Virus record (IMG/VR): IMGVR_UViG_3300035703_000475
Span: 1 to 20,020 of that record
Direction: 5' to 3' (one strand)
DNA: 20,020 nucleotides
Source of the DNA: a virus
Shown here: positions 5,769-13,730 of the stretch, piece by piece
How the letters are laid out: every line of letters begins with the position of its first letter
Numbering within the stretch: the stretch's first letter is position 1
Translations under genes and position numbers: made by a program
The notes under the pieces: generated by a model
The model's database searches: none
Seen by the model: the letters and a program-made list of their open reading frames with translations, nothing else
Told to the model about the DNA's origin: nothing

Positions 5769-7112
5769 ATGAGTAAGAAAATTTTTGAGGAAAAAGGTGG
5801 ACCTCATCGTGGTCATGCTGCAGGAAACACAGATGTGGAAAAGCAAGCATCTCAACTTGCTTCAGATGTCAAATATAAAGTTAAAAAGGGAATGAGTGGG
5901 CAAACTAATTTGAATCCAGCTCAAGTTTCGAAACTCTATCTTGCTCAACTTGCCAAATCTCCTGCACCTCCAGCAGTTAAAGCACTTGCCAAGAAAAAAA
6001 TTATGGGGGAGGATTATACTTCGGATATTCCGCAATTGGCTGAAGAAACTGTTGTCAATGCAATGATGAAAGTATTTGTCGATGGTGTTGAAAAAAATGA
6101 AGAGTATCATGATGAATATCTTCTTCATCTGGAGGGAATTGAAGATAGAAAGTATAAGATTAGAGTTACTGATAAGAAAACTGGTAATACTTATGTGAGG
6201 ATGGCAACTCGTGCAAAGATTGCAGAACTTCGTGCAAATCCAAATATTTCTTCGGTTGAAATGACTGAATATGGTGAACCTAGTGAGAGCGAAAGGAAAG
6301 GTGGTACGCAAACTGCTGCTGCAAAAGCAGGTAAAGATTATGATGATGATGGTAAAATAGAAAGTGGTGCTAAAGAATATCGTGGAGCAGTTCATAATGC
6401 TATTCAGCGTCGTAAAGGTGGAACACCAGATGGTAAAGATACTTCAAGTGTGAAAGAAGAGTTTCTTGCAGACGCATCTAAGAGAGAATCTGAAGGTTCT
6501 GAAAAAAAAATTGACGTTATGAAAGGGTCAAACAACGTTGTAATAAATCCACCTTTGGGTGAATCTTCTATTATTGAAAAGAAAATGACTAAAAGTGAAG
6601 AGGAAGAAGAAAAAAAATTGAAATCAAAATATGATCCATCGGGTACAAAGGAAAGTATGATATCTCAATATGGCAAGAAAAAAGGACCAAAAGTTTATTT
6701 TGCATTTTTGCGTAAAAAAGCAATACAGAATGCTGGATATGAACCGCAGGGGAGTGTAATTGAAGAGGGTGATTGTGGATGTGAAAACGATACTGAAGAT
6801 AAAAAAGATCCTAGATCAATCAAGACGGATGTTGGTAACGTTAAAAATAAATTGAGAGCAATGGGTCTTAAGATGTCTTTTGAACCAGAAGGTGAAATGT
6901 CAGAGGCACGTTATTATGGTCGTCGTGGACCCGATAGAAATGCTCTTGGTAGAGCAGATAGAGATGACAGTCCAAGATATCGGAATCTAGGTTCTCCTAC
7001 ACCACGCCAAGAGGCGGAAGAGAAAAAAAGGGCAGATGAAGCTTCTGAACGTGCTGTAGCACAATTGAGAAGAAGAAGAGCAGCTGAAGAAGCTAGAAAA
7101 AATAAAGGATAA
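5769..7112 (+). CDS. Basic multi-segment virion-type protein with EF-hand-like motif
   Basis: The 447-residue protein is rich in Lys, Glu, Gly and Ala and mostly looks disordered or helical. An EF-hand or dockerin-like loop, DYDDDGKIES, sits at 190-199 within AGKDYDDDGKIE, followed by KEYRGAVHNAIQRRKGG; this unit recurs in cyanophage virion proteins. A second unit (about 272-320) runs MTKSEEEE...SQYGKKKGPKVYFAFLRKKA. Residues 369-375 read MSFEPEG, also found as MSYEPEG in the 556-residue protein at 13731. It is followed by MSE|A (378-381) and a very basic tail. These (M/L/I)xE|A sites fit cleavage by prohead protease. It lies 15 bases after the nucleotidyltransferase. A role as an internal head or DNA-binding protein is inference. 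Confidence 0.75.
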   Translation: MSKKIFEEKGGPHRGHAAGNTDVEKQASQLASDVKYKVKKGMSGQTNLNPAQVSKLYLAQLAKSPAPPAVKALAKKKIMGEDYTSDIPQLAEETVVNAMMKVFVDGVEKNEEYHDEYLLHLEGIEDRKYKIRVTDKKTGNTYVRMATRAKIAELRANPNISSVEMTEYGEPSESERKGGTQTAAAKAGKDYDDDGKIESGAKEYRGAVHNAIQRRKGGTPDGKDTSSVKEEFLADASKRESEGSEKKIDVMKGSNNVVINPPLGESSIIEKKMTKSEEEEEKKLKSKYDPSGTKESMISQYGKKKGPKVYFAFLRKKAIQNAGYEPQGSVIEEGDCGCENDTEDKKDPRSIKTDVGNVKNKLRAMGLKMSFEPEGEMSEARYYGRRGPDRNALGRADRDDSPRYRNLGSPTPRQEAEEKKRADEASERAVAQLRRRRAAEEARKNKG

Positions 7113-7115
7113 TTG

Positions 7116-7122
7116 CTAAATA
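7116..7122 (+). promoter_or_regulatory. Candidate late promoter box CTAAATA
   Basis: CTAAATA sits 30 bases upstream of the ATG at 7153, close to the 28-32 base distance of the TATAAATA boxes at 7502 and 13696. A strong ribosome site (GGAGGA) lies between it and the gene. Confidence 0.55.
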
Positions 7123-7152
7123 CGTCAGGATACTCTTCACACGGAGGACATT

Positions 7153-7326
7153 ATGGGAGCAGTAGTAGCGGTTGTAAAACCAATCCTTTTTCAGATTGCA
7201 ACTCATCCGGCAGTTAAAAATCTTGTTCTCGACTTACTTAAAAAGTATGTTGATAGTACAGATAATAGTGTTGATAACGTTGTTTATGAATTGGTTAAAG
7301 AAAAACTCTTTACACCACAAGCATGA
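7153..7326 (+). CDS. Small hydrophobic/amphipathic protein (57 residues)
   Basis: The ATG has a strong ribosome-binding site (CGGAGGAC, about six bases before it) and a late-type box 30 bases upstream, so it is very likely translated. The peptide begins MGAVVAVVKPILFQIATHPA, continues with an amphipathic helix VKNLVLDLLKKYV and ends KEKLFTPQA. It is probably membrane-associated or part of the virion. The start of the next gene lies in its stop codon (ATGA). I recognise no family. Confidence 0.65.
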   Translation: MGAVVAVVKPILFQIATHPAVKNLVLDLLKKYVDSTDNSVDNVVYELVKEKLFTPQA

Positions 7327-7487
7327 TTACCTGCTTTGTAACTAATTGGGGAGTAACCATTTTTCTTGGATTATTGTTAACCGCTTCTGAGTGGTTGGCA
7401 AAAACAAAAAAATTTGAGGAAAATGGTTTACTCGACTTAATTACTAATTTTTTAAAAATAATCTTAAGAAAGGAGACTAAAAAATAA
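7323..7487 (+). CDS. Small single-span membrane protein (54 residues)
   Basis: The ATG overlaps the preceding TGA. One membrane segment is clear (WGVTIFLGLLLTASEWLA), followed by a charged stretch (KTKKFEENGLLDL) and an amphipathic helix ending in LRKETKK. Membrane span plus basic tail fits a small inner-membrane protein; a holin-like role is possible but unsupported. The last codons form the left arm of the terminator at 7471-7502, so the gene ends the transcription unit. Confidence 0.62.
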   Translation: MITCFVTNWGVTIFLGLLLTASEWLAKTKKFEENGLLDLITNFLKIILRKETKK

Positions 7488-7502
7488 AAGTCTCCTTTTT
7501 TT
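7471..7502 (+). terminator. Intrinsic terminator
   Basis: AGGAGACT (7471-7478) pairs with AGTCTCCT (7489-7496) across a ten-base A-rich loop and runs into seven T residues. The left arm lies inside the coding end of the 54-residue gene. The next late box begins at the end of the T-run. Confidence 0.85.
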
Positions 7503-7509
7503 ATAAATA
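7502..7509 (+). promoter_or_regulatory. T4-type late promoter TATAAATA
   Basis: A perfect T4 late consensus box, 32 bases upstream of the virion gene ATG at 7541 and directly after a terminator. It is the best late promoter on the left half of the window. Confidence 0.8.
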
Positions 7510-7540
7510 TGAATAGAAAAAGAATTTATAGGTAAAAAAC

Positions 7541-8116
7541 ATGTCTCTTTGGGGCAATAAAGACTCGGTTTATTCTACTGGCACAGTTGCTGTCAATCTT
7601 ACTACCAACACTGTAACTGGAACTGCTGGTGTTGTTACTTTTACTAATGCTGGAATTAATACTGGCAATGTAATCACTGTTGGTGCTGGAGCCACATATG
7701 GTTATGCAGTTATTACTGGATTTACCTCGACGACTATTTCAATAGCTAGCACTTCATATTTTGTTTCTGGATTAACTACCGTCCCTGCTGGTACTTCTTA
7801 TAACATTTCAGAGCAACCAATTTCGACACTGGGAAATTCTGTATATAGAGCTCCTGAATCTAAGACCACTGGATTTTCGACAAGTCCAGTATTCACTGGA
7901 ATTTTTGGTGTAGATCAACTTGAAGTTGCTGCCGCTGCTGTTACCACTGTTGGTGGTAAAAGTGCAGCATATGCAGTTGCACACTCTGGTTGGGTTGGTG
8001 TTACTACATATATTGATACTCACGGAAACCTCAGAGTTAAATCTGAAGTTCTTGTTGCTGGTGGAATTTCCACTACATCAGATGCAAATGATGATGCAAG
8101 ATTTCCAGACAGCTGA
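7541..8116 (+). CDS. Virion structural protein (cyanophage type)
   Basis: This 191-residue protein is rich in Thr, Ser, Gly and Val and appears to be all beta. It begins MSLWGNKDSVYSTGTV, has a central GDVI-like strand region (NTGNVITVGAGATYGYAVITG), a SYNISEQPISTLG segment and ends HSGWVGVTTYIDTHGNLRVKSEVLVAGGIS. I recognise this as a family that recurs in T4-like cyanophages and is usually called virion structural protein; its place in the particle is not known to me. It has a consensus late promoter and follows a terminator, consistent with strong late expression as its own unit, followed by smaller genes. Confidence 0.85.
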   Translation: MSLWGNKDSVYSTGTVAVNLTTNTVTGTAGVVTFTNAGINTGNVITVGAGATYGYAVITGFTSTTISIASTSYFVSGLTTVPAGTSYNISEQPISTLGNSVYRAPESKTTGFSTSPVFTGIFGVDQLEVAAAAVTTVGGKSAAYAVAHSGWVGVTTYIDTHGNLRVKSEVLVAGGISTTSDANDDARFPDS

Positions 8117-8125
8117 TGATATAAT

Positions 8126-8497
8126 ATGAGATTTGATGAATTGAATGAGAGCAACTATTTGCTTTTTGCTATAAAATTCTATGATAATCCTCAGGCTGTG
8201 ACAAAGGAAGATTTTGAGGATGATTTAAAAAGAATAAAATATATAAAAAGGTTATTAAAAAGATATAAAAACACTGGTGAATTGAAAGAACATCTTGTTT
8301 TAAATCATTTAATAGTGTTGTTTAATGTCTTTAATGATGCTGCAGTTCCTTTACTTTTTTACAACATTGAAAAAGATCTTTGGCCAACTTTAAAAAGTTT
8401 TTTAATATTTTTAAATAGACTTCATGAATATCCAAAATCGGATATACATTATGTAAAAGAAGATATATCTTGCTTAAACAAATTAAACTCAATTTAG
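8126..8497 (+). CDS. Conserved phage protein, unknown function (helical)
   Basis: This 123-residue protein begins MRFDELNESNYLLFAIKFYD, has a charged helical middle (FEDDLKRIKYIKRLLKRY) and hydrophobic helices LVLNHLIVLFNVFNDA and KSFLIFLNRL. It looks like a compact all-helical soluble protein. The pattern is familiar from many T4-like and pelagic phages as a short conserved protein encoded near head or tail genes; I believe it corresponds to a viral domain of unknown function but cannot name it surely. It follows the virion gene by nine bases, so it probably shares its late transcript. Confidence 0.75.
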   Translation: MRFDELNESNYLLFAIKFYDNPQAVTKEDFEDDLKRIKYIKRLLKRYKNTGELKEHLVLNHLIVLFNVFNDAAVPLLFYNIEKDLWPTLKSFLIFLNRLHEYPKSDIHYVKEDISCLNKLNSI

Positions 8498-8498
8498 T

Positions 8499-8690
8499 AT
8501 GAATATAGAAAAAATAATCAATATAATTCGACATATAAAAGAAGAATCTTCTATTGCTAATGTTGTCGGTGATGGTTCAAAAGTTTCATTACCACCAACA
8601 CATGAACCTGGAGTTAAAAAAACTTGGAATTATGCAAAGGGTGGAAAAAATTCTCGTAAGTGGTGGTTACAATCTTTAAACGGAAAGTAA
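8499..8690 (+). CDS. Small conserved phage protein, unknown function
   Basis: This 63-residue protein starts with an amphipathic helix (MNIEKIINIIRHIKEE), then GDGSKVSLPPTHEPGVKK and a basic aromatic tail (GKNSRKWWLQSL). The helix, PP motif and (R/K)KWW tail recur in short proteins next to the 123-residue family in cyanophages. It starts one base after the previous stop and ends one base before the next ATG. Function is unknown; a small virion-assembly factor is a guess. Confidence 0.65.
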   Translation: MNIEKIINIIRHIKEESSIANVVGDGSKVSLPPTHEPGVKKTWNYAKGGKNSRKWWLQSLNGK

Positions 8691-8691
8691 A

Positions 8692-9105
8692 ATGTTCTCA
8701 CAAGAATCTAAATTAGCGGTTCTTGAATCTAAACTCGGTATTTATGAAGAACTATCCCGCGAAATGCTTTCTAAATTAGAGGCAGCCGTAGATAAAATTT
8801 CAGAAGGAAATTCAAGAATTGCTACGATTCTTGCAAAACATGACGAAAGAATTGAACAAAGTATTAAGACCGATGAACTTCTTGTTAAGATGATTGAGGA
8901 TTTGAAAAAAGAAAATAAAGAAGATCATATTACAGTTGTAAAAAGAATCGAAACACTAGAAAAAGTAGTCGAAGATCTTAAAAAGTTTAGATGGCAATTT
9001 GGAGCAATACTTGCTGCTGTTTTAATTGGTGTTAATCTTGTACCAGTGGTTAGAAGCTTCTTGACTCCTGCACCTGCCCCTGCTACAATAGAAAGAACGA
9101 AGTAA
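8692..9105 (+). CDS. Coiled-coil protein with one C-terminal membrane segment
   Basis: About 100 residues of heptad-like coiled coil (for example LEAAVDKISEGNSRIATIL and DHITVVKRIETLEKVVEDL) lead to one membrane span (FGAILAAVLIGVNLVPVV, about 102-119) and a short Pro/Ala tail. This resembles XhlA-like phage membrane proteins in layout, although relationship is not shown. The long cytoplasmic coil suggests it anchors or tethers something at the inner membrane. The end of the gene contains the promoter for gp61. Length is 137 residues. Confidence 0.65.
   Translation: MFSQESKLAVLESKLGIYEELSREMLSKLEAAVDKISEGNSRIATILAKHDERIEQSIKTDELLVKMIEDLKKENKEDHITVVKRIETLEKVVEDLKKFRWQFGAILAAVLIGVNLVPVVRSFLTPAPAPATIERTK
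9061..9089 (+). promoter_or_regulatory. Sigma70-type extended -10 promoter for the gp61-nrdAB unit
   Basis: TTGACT (9061-9066), a 17-base spacer and TACAAT (9084-9089), with TG one base before the -10 box (TGCTACAAT). The predicted start is near 9096, about 23 bases before the primase ATG. It lies within the last codons of the coiled-coil gene, so it re-sets early expression downstream of a late block. Confidence 0.75.
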
Positions 9106-9118
9106 TATCTCCTTCATA

Positions 9119-10090
9119 ATGGATTTTGTTGACTCCAAGTACATTGGACTCGTTTCATCACGCTTGCAAAAATTTAAGAGGGTCAAGTCGGATCTCTACA
9201 ACTTCCGCTGCCCTATCTGTGGAGACTCCCAGAAGAACAAGAATAAGACGAGGGGATATCTATATCCTGTAAAGAACAATACTAACTTCAAGTGCCACAA
9301 CTGTGGTGTGAGTATGTCGTTCAATAACTTTCTCAAAGAGATTGATACCGTATTGTATAAACAATACACAATGGAGAAGTTTAAGGAGGGACACACTGGT
9401 AAAAACTTTGTAGTGGATAAACCAAAACTTGAATTTACCAAACCAATTTTTAAAAAGAAACTGGATTTGCCTAAGGCATCAGAGAATCCTGTTGCTAGGG
9501 AATATCTGGAAAAAAGGCAACTTAATCCTGAAAAGTTTTATTTTGCTCACAAATTCAAAGAGTGGACTAATACTCAAAAAGTTACGTTCGACACTATCGG
9601 TAGGGATGAGAGTCGCATTATTATACCAATGTACGATGCTGATAGTAACTTGATTGGTTTTCAGGGAAGAGCACTAGGACCGAACCCTGTTAAATATATT
9701 ACCGTGATGCTTTCTGATGATGCCCCGAAGATTTATGGACTCGACCAAGTTGATTCTTCAAAACCCATTTACATTGTTGAAGGACCCTTCGATTCCACGT
9801 TTGTACAAAATGCTGTTGCTATGTGTGGGTCCGACGTTGATATTGGGTCGTTTGGTTGGGGCAATTATATTTACGTTTTTGATAACGAACCTCGCAATCG
9901 AGAAATCGTCAACCGAATATCAAAAACCATCAACAGAGGCGAAAAGGTGATTATTTGGCCAACATCCATTGAGCAAAAAGATATCAATGATATGGTGCTC
10001 ACTGGACTTAATGTTATGGATGTGTTAAAATCAAATACCTACTCAGGTTTAGAAGCAAAAATTAAGTTTAACAACTGGAAGAAAATATGA
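9119..10090 (+). CDS. 61: DNA primase gp61
   Basis: The 323-residue protein makes RNA primers for lagging-strand synthesis together with helicase gp41, whose gene ends at 391. The N-terminus is a zinc ribbon: Cys31, Cys34 (CPICGDSQ) and Cys59, Cys62 (CHNCG), used to read the priming site. The C-terminal half is a TOPRIM-type catalytic core: Glu221 in YIVEGPFDS, Asp255 in YVFDNEP, and Asp288 and Asp291 (KDINDMV), which bind Mg. Length is close to T4 gp61 (342). It is driven by the sigma70-type promoter at 9061-9089 and its TGA overlaps the nrdA start (ATGA), coupling primase to dNTP synthesis. No clear Shine-Dalgarno precedes the ATG. Confidence 0.93.
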   Translation: MDFVDSKYIGLVSSRLQKFKRVKSDLYNFRCPICGDSQKNKNKTRGYLYPVKNNTNFKCHNCGVSMSFNNFLKEIDTVLYKQYTMEKFKEGHTGKNFVVDKPKLEFTKPIFKKKLDLPKASENPVAREYLEKRQLNPEKFYFAHKFKEWTNTQKVTFDTIGRDESRIIIPMYDADSNLIGFQGRALGPNPVKYITVMLSDDAPKIYGLDQVDSSKPIYIVEGPFDSTFVQNAVAMCGSDVDIGSFGWGNYIYVFDNEPRNREIVNRISKTINRGEKVIIWPTSIEQKDINDMVLTGLNVMDVLKSNTYSGLEAKIKFNNWKKI

Positions 10091-12384
10091 GCAACGGAAC
10101 GAAAGTCGTTAAGAGAAATGGTAAAACTGAACCCCTTGATCTAAATAAACTCCACATTATGGTGGAAGAGGCATGTAAGGACCTCGCAAATGTATCTGCA
10201 TCACAGGTTGAGATGCAGTCTGGTATTCAATTTTATGATGGCATCACAACTGCAGAGATTCAGGAGATTCTGATTCGTTCTGCTTCTGACCTGATTGACC
10301 TGGAACATCCCAACTATCAGTTTGTTGCTGCTCGTCTACTATTGTTTGCCCTCCGTAAGCAATTGTTTGGAAGAATGCATGAGTGCCCCACAGTAAAACA
10401 TCATGTAGAGCGTTGTGTTGGTAGAGGTGTTTATGACCCCGAGATTCTGTCACTGTACTCGGATGAGGAGTTTGAAAAACTTCAGTCGTTCATTGATCAT
10501 AGTCGTGACTATCTGTTTACTTATGCAGGTCTACGTCAGGTCGTTGATAAGTACCTCGTGCAGGATAGAAGCACTGGGGCACTTTATGAGACTCCACAGT
10601 TTATGTACCTTTTGATTGCCGCAACAATCTTCTCAAAGTATCCTAAAGAAACCCGTCTAGATTACGTTAAGAGGTATTATGACGCAATCAGCAAGCACAA
10701 AATCAACATTCCAACCCCCATCATGGCGGGAGTGCGAACGCCACTTAGACAATACGCTAGTTGTGTTCTGGTTGATGTTGATGACACCCTCGATAGTATC
10801 TTTACTAGCGATATGGCTATTGGCAGATATGTTGCACAAAGGGCGGGAATCGGTATCAACGCAGGTCGAATCCGTGGTATCAACAGTAAAATTAGAGGTG
10901 GTGAAGTCCAGCACACTGGCGTTGTACCATTTCTCAAAAAATTTGAAGCGACTGTCCGTTGCTGTACGCAAAATGGCATACGAGGAGGAAGCGCGACGGT
11001 CCACTTCCCAATCTGGCACCAAGAAATCGAAGACATCCTAGTACTAAAAAATAATAAAGGAACCGAAGATAACCGTGTTCGTAAGTTAGACTACAGTATC
11101 CAAATCTCTAAACTTTTCTATGAACGATTTATCCGCAGCGAAGACATCTCACTCTTCTCTCCACACGACGTTCCTGGTTTGTATGATGCTTTTGGTACTG
11201 ATGGATTTGATGAGTTATACCATGTTTATGAACGAGATGAGTCTATTCCAAGAAAAACTATCGCAGCTCAAGAACTATTTCTCTCACTCTTGAAAGAACG
11301 TGCAGAAACTGGTCGTATTTACATTATGAATATTGACCACTGCAACTCCCACTCATCTTTCATCGATAAAGTTGAGATGAGTAATCTGTGCCAGGAAATC
11401 ACTCTCCCAACAAAACCACTTCAACATATTGATGATACTGATGGTGAAATTGCTCTTTGCATTCTTTCTGCTATTAATGTTGGTAAAATTAAGAGTAATG
11501 AAGATCTTGAAATTCTTTGCGATCTTGCTGTTAGGAGTCTCGATGAACTCATTGATTTTCAGGGATACCCCGTCAAAGCAGCAGAAATCGCCACAAGAGC
11601 ACGTCGTTCACTTGGGGTAGGTTTTATTGGTCTTGCCCATTATCTTGCCAAGCACGGTGAACATTATGATGATCCTGGTGCTTGGAAACTAGTTCATGAT
11701 TTAACTGAGGCATTTCAGTATTATCTCATTCAATCAACAGTCAATCTTGCAAAAGAAAAAGGTGCTTGTGAATATTCACATCGCACCAAGTATGGGCAAG
11801 GTATTCTTCCGATTGATACATACAAGAAGGATGTGGATGAAATCGTTCCAAACGAACTGAACTATGATTGGGATAGTCTTAGGGAGCAGGTTAAGCAATA
11901 CGGTGTACGGAACTCAACTTTGTCCGCACAGATGCCATCGGAGAGCAGTTCCGTTGTGTCAAACGCAACCAACGGAATCGAACCTCCTCGCGGATACTTG
12001 TCCATTAAGAAGTCGAAAAAAGGTCCACTTAAGCAAATTGTTCCACAGTATCAGACACTTAAGAACAATTATACGCTTCTTTGGGATATGCCTAGCAATC
12101 GCGGGTATATTCATATTGTTGCTGTTATGCAAAAATTCTTCGATCAAGCGATTTCTGGAAACTGGTCGTATAATCCAGAAAATTATGCCGATAATGAAGT
12201 TCCTACTTCAGTAATGGCACAAGACCTTTTGACTACATATAAGTACGGCTGGAAAACCAGCTACTATCAGAACACACACGATATGAAGAATGATGAGGTT
12301 GAAGAAACTCGTCAAACGTTAGAAAATTTAATGTCCGAAATTCTAGAATCAGAGGAGGAAGATTGTGAGTCTTGTAAGATTTAA
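10087..12384 (+). CDS. nrdA: Ribonucleotide reductase class Ia large subunit (R1)
   Basis: The 765-residue protein reduces NDPs to dNDPs with NrdB. An ATP-cone allosteric domain occupies about residues 5-95. Catalytic positions match E. coli NrdA: Cys226 and Cys458 (redox pair), Asn433, Cys435 (thiyl radical) and Glu437 in SNLCQEI, and Tyr726-Tyr727 in SYYQNT on the radical path. The C-terminal tail CESCKI holds the thioredoxin/glutaredoxin-reduced cysteines, spaced CX2C rather than the CX4C of E. coli. Its ATG overlaps the gp61 stop. Picocyanobacterial hosts are generally known to use a B12-dependent class II enzyme, so this gives the phage its own iron-dependent route. The gene is full length, with no intein. 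Confidence 0.96.
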   Translation: MSNGTKVVKRNGKTEPLDLNKLHIMVEEACKDLANVSASQVEMQSGIQFYDGITTAEIQEILIRSASDLIDLEHPNYQFVAARLLLFALRKQLFGRMHECPTVKHHVERCVGRGVYDPEILSLYSDEEFEKLQSFIDHSRDYLFTYAGLRQVVDKYLVQDRSTGALYETPQFMYLLIAATIFSKYPKETRLDYVKRYYDAISKHKINIPTPIMAGVRTPLRQYASCVLVDVDDTLDSIFTSDMAIGRYVAQRAGIGINAGRIRGINSKIRGGEVQHTGVVPFLKKFEATVRCCTQNGIRGGSATVHFPIWHQEIEDILVLKNNKGTEDNRVRKLDYSIQISKLFYERFIRSEDISLFSPHDVPGLYDAFGTDGFDELYHVYERDESIPRKTIAAQELFLSLLKERAETGRIYIMNIDHCNSHSSFIDKVEMSNLCQEITLPTKPLQHIDDTDGEIALCILSAINVGKIKSNEDLEILCDLAVRSLDELIDFQGYPVKAAEIATRARRSLGVGFIGLAHYLAKHGEHYDDPGAWKLVHDLTEAFQYYLIQSTVNLAKEKGACEYSHRTKYGQGILPIDTYKKDVDEIVPNELNYDWDSLREQVKQYGVRNSTLSAQMPSESSSVVSNATNGIEPPRGYLSIKKSKKGPLKQIVPQYQTLKNNYTLLWDMPSNRGYIHIVAVMQKFFDQAISGNWSYNPENYADNEVPTSVMAQDLLTTYKYGWKTSYYQNTHDMKNDEVEETRQTLENLMSEILESEEEDCESCKI

Positions 12385-12406
12385 AACGGGTTTGGAGGAT
12401 AAACCA

Positions 12407-13549
12407 ATGGTCGAATCAATGACCGTGTTTAATTCTCAAGAAGTAGACACCAAAAAGCAACCAATGTTTTTTGGACAACCACTAGGAATACAGAGATATG
12501 ATTCTTACAAGTATCCAATTTTCGATAAACTAACAACTCAACAACTAGGTTACTTTTGGAGACCTGAAGAGGTCTCGCTCCAAAAAGATAGGGGAGATTA
12601 TCAATCTCTCCGTCCAGAACAAAAGCACATTTTTACCAGCAACCTGAAGTATCAGGTAATGTTGGACTCAGTTCAGGGTCGTGGACCTGGTATGGCGTTC
12701 GCGCCTTACTGTTCACTTCCAGAACTGGAAGCTTGTATGAAGGTATGGGAGTTTATGGAGATGATCCATTCTCGTTCATATACTTATATTATTAAAAATG
12801 TTTATTCAGATCCATCTGAAGTTTTTGATACCATTCTAAAAGAGGATCGTATTATGGAACGTGCCGTCAGTGTGACTGAGGCATATAATGACTTTATTAA
12901 TAGTGCTCAGCATTATGGTTCTACTAATGACTGGATTCATGCATTAGAACAAGTTCCATCGGCACTGGAGGGAAGGTATGAACTCAAACGTAAACTGTTC
13001 CGAGCAGTTGCAAACGTTAATATTCTTGAAGGTATTCGCTTTTATGTCAGCTTCGCTTGTAGTTTTGCTTTTGGCGAACTCAAGCTTATGGAAGGAAGTG
13101 CAAAAATCATCTCACTAATTGCCCGTGACGAAAACCAGCACTTGGTTATTACTCAGAACATTTTGAATAAATGGAAGGAAGGTGATGACCCTGAGATGGC
13201 ACGTATTGCCAAAGAAGAGGAACAATGGTTTTATAAGACCTTTGAGAATGCTGTAAACCAGGAAAAACTTTGGGCAGAGTACCTGTTCAAAGATGGTTCG
13301 ATGATTGGTCTAAATGACAAACTGTTACAGCAGTATGTTGAATGGATTGCTAACCGTAGAATGAAGGCAATCGGACTCAAACCACTTTATGACATTCCAG
13401 CAAAGAATAATCCACTTCCTTGGACTGAGCACTGGATTTCTTCAAAGGGACTTCAAGTTGCTCCACAAGAAACAGAAGTTGAGTCATACATAGTAGGTGG
13501 GATTAAACAAGATGTTACCAAAGATACTTTCTCAGGATTCCAATTATGA
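12407..13549 (+). CDS. nrdB: Ribonucleotide reductase class Ia small subunit (R2)
   Basis: With the ATG at 12407 the product is 380 residues. I chose it because TTTGGAGGAT lies about eight bases upstream; the frame also opens at a GTG at 12365, inside nrdA, with no such site. The ferritin-like fold carries the di-iron ligands Asp87, Glu118, His121, Glu208, Glu242 and His245, and the radical Tyr125 (EMIHSRSY, ACSFAFGE, ARDENQH). The end, FSGFQL, matches the R2 tail that docks into R1. It generates the tyrosyl radical for NrdA, whose gene ends 22 bases before it. The set is complete and should be active with oxygen and iron. Confidence 0.95.
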   Translation: MVESMTVFNSQEVDTKKQPMFFGQPLGIQRYDSYKYPIFDKLTTQQLGYFWRPEEVSLQKDRGDYQSLRPEQKHIFTSNLKYQVMLDSVQGRGPGMAFAPYCSLPELEACMKVWEFMEMIHSRSYTYIIKNVYSDPSEVFDTILKEDRIMERAVSVTEAYNDFINSAQHYGSTNDWIHALEQVPSALEGRYELKRKLFRAVANVNILEGIRFYVSFACSFAFGELKLMEGSAKIISLIARDENQHLVITQNILNKWKEGDDPEMARIAKEEEQWFYKTFENAVNQEKLWAEYLFKDGSMIGLNDKLLQQYVEWIANRRMKAIGLKPLYDIPAKNNPLPWTEHWISSKGLQVAPQETEVESYIVGGIKQDVTKDTFSGFQL

Positions 13550-13673
13550 TGAATGGTGTGAACAGGAAATCCTGAACGCATACAAAGAAGCAGCAGAATG
13601 TGATGAATACTTATTTGGTGATTATGACTATTCTAAGGAATGGTTAGGTAAATGCAATGATGATGTAAAGTGA
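13512..13673 (+). CDS. Small acidic protein overlapping the nrdB 3' end
   Basis: An ATG at 13512, inside nrdB in another frame, opens 53 codons to TGA at 13671-13673. The peptide is acidic and aromatic, with three cysteines (NYDEWCEQEILNAYKEAAEC, then DEYLFGDYDYSKEWLGKCND). Most of it lies outside nrdB in sequence that would otherwise be empty, and its stop touches the terminator stem, which argues for a real gene. No good ribosome site is visible, so translation may depend on coupling to nrdB. I recognise no family; a small redox or RNR-associated partner would be a guess. Confidence 0.55.
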   Translation: MLPKILSQDSNYDEWCEQEILNAYKEAAECDEYLFGDYDYSKEWLGKCNDDVK

Positions 13674-13696
13674 GGGTCTTCGGACCCTCTTTTTTT
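13672..13696 (+). terminator. Strong intrinsic terminator of the gp61-nrdAB unit
   Basis: GAGGGTC (13672-13678) pairs perfectly with GACCCTC (13683-13689) around a TTCG tetraloop and is followed by seven T residues. The stem begins within the stop codon of the small acidic gene, and a late promoter starts at its last T. Confidence 0.93.
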
Positions 13697-13703
13697 ATAA
13701 ATA
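13696..13703 (+). promoter_or_regulatory. T4-type late promoter TATAAATA
   Basis: Perfect late box directly after a terminator and 28 bases before the ATG at 13731. The same terminator-then-late-box layout is found at 7471-7509. Confidence 0.8.
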
Positions 13704-13730
13704 TTTCTAGAAATTTTTATAAGTATAAAA

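Noticed and set aside
5862-6395. A 177-codon open frame on the minus strand
   Set aside because: It lies fully inside the 447-residue gene, has a Phe/Ile/Cys/Ser composition typical of antisense to Lys/Glu-rich coding, and has no ribosome site or promoter.
8692-9105. Calling the coiled-coil membrane protein a holin
   Set aside because: It has one span after a long coil, is far from the lysozyme gene and shows no holin motif.
12365-12406. GTG start for nrdB, 14 codons upstream
   Set aside because: No ribosome site there, whereas ATG 12407 has GGAGG at good distance.
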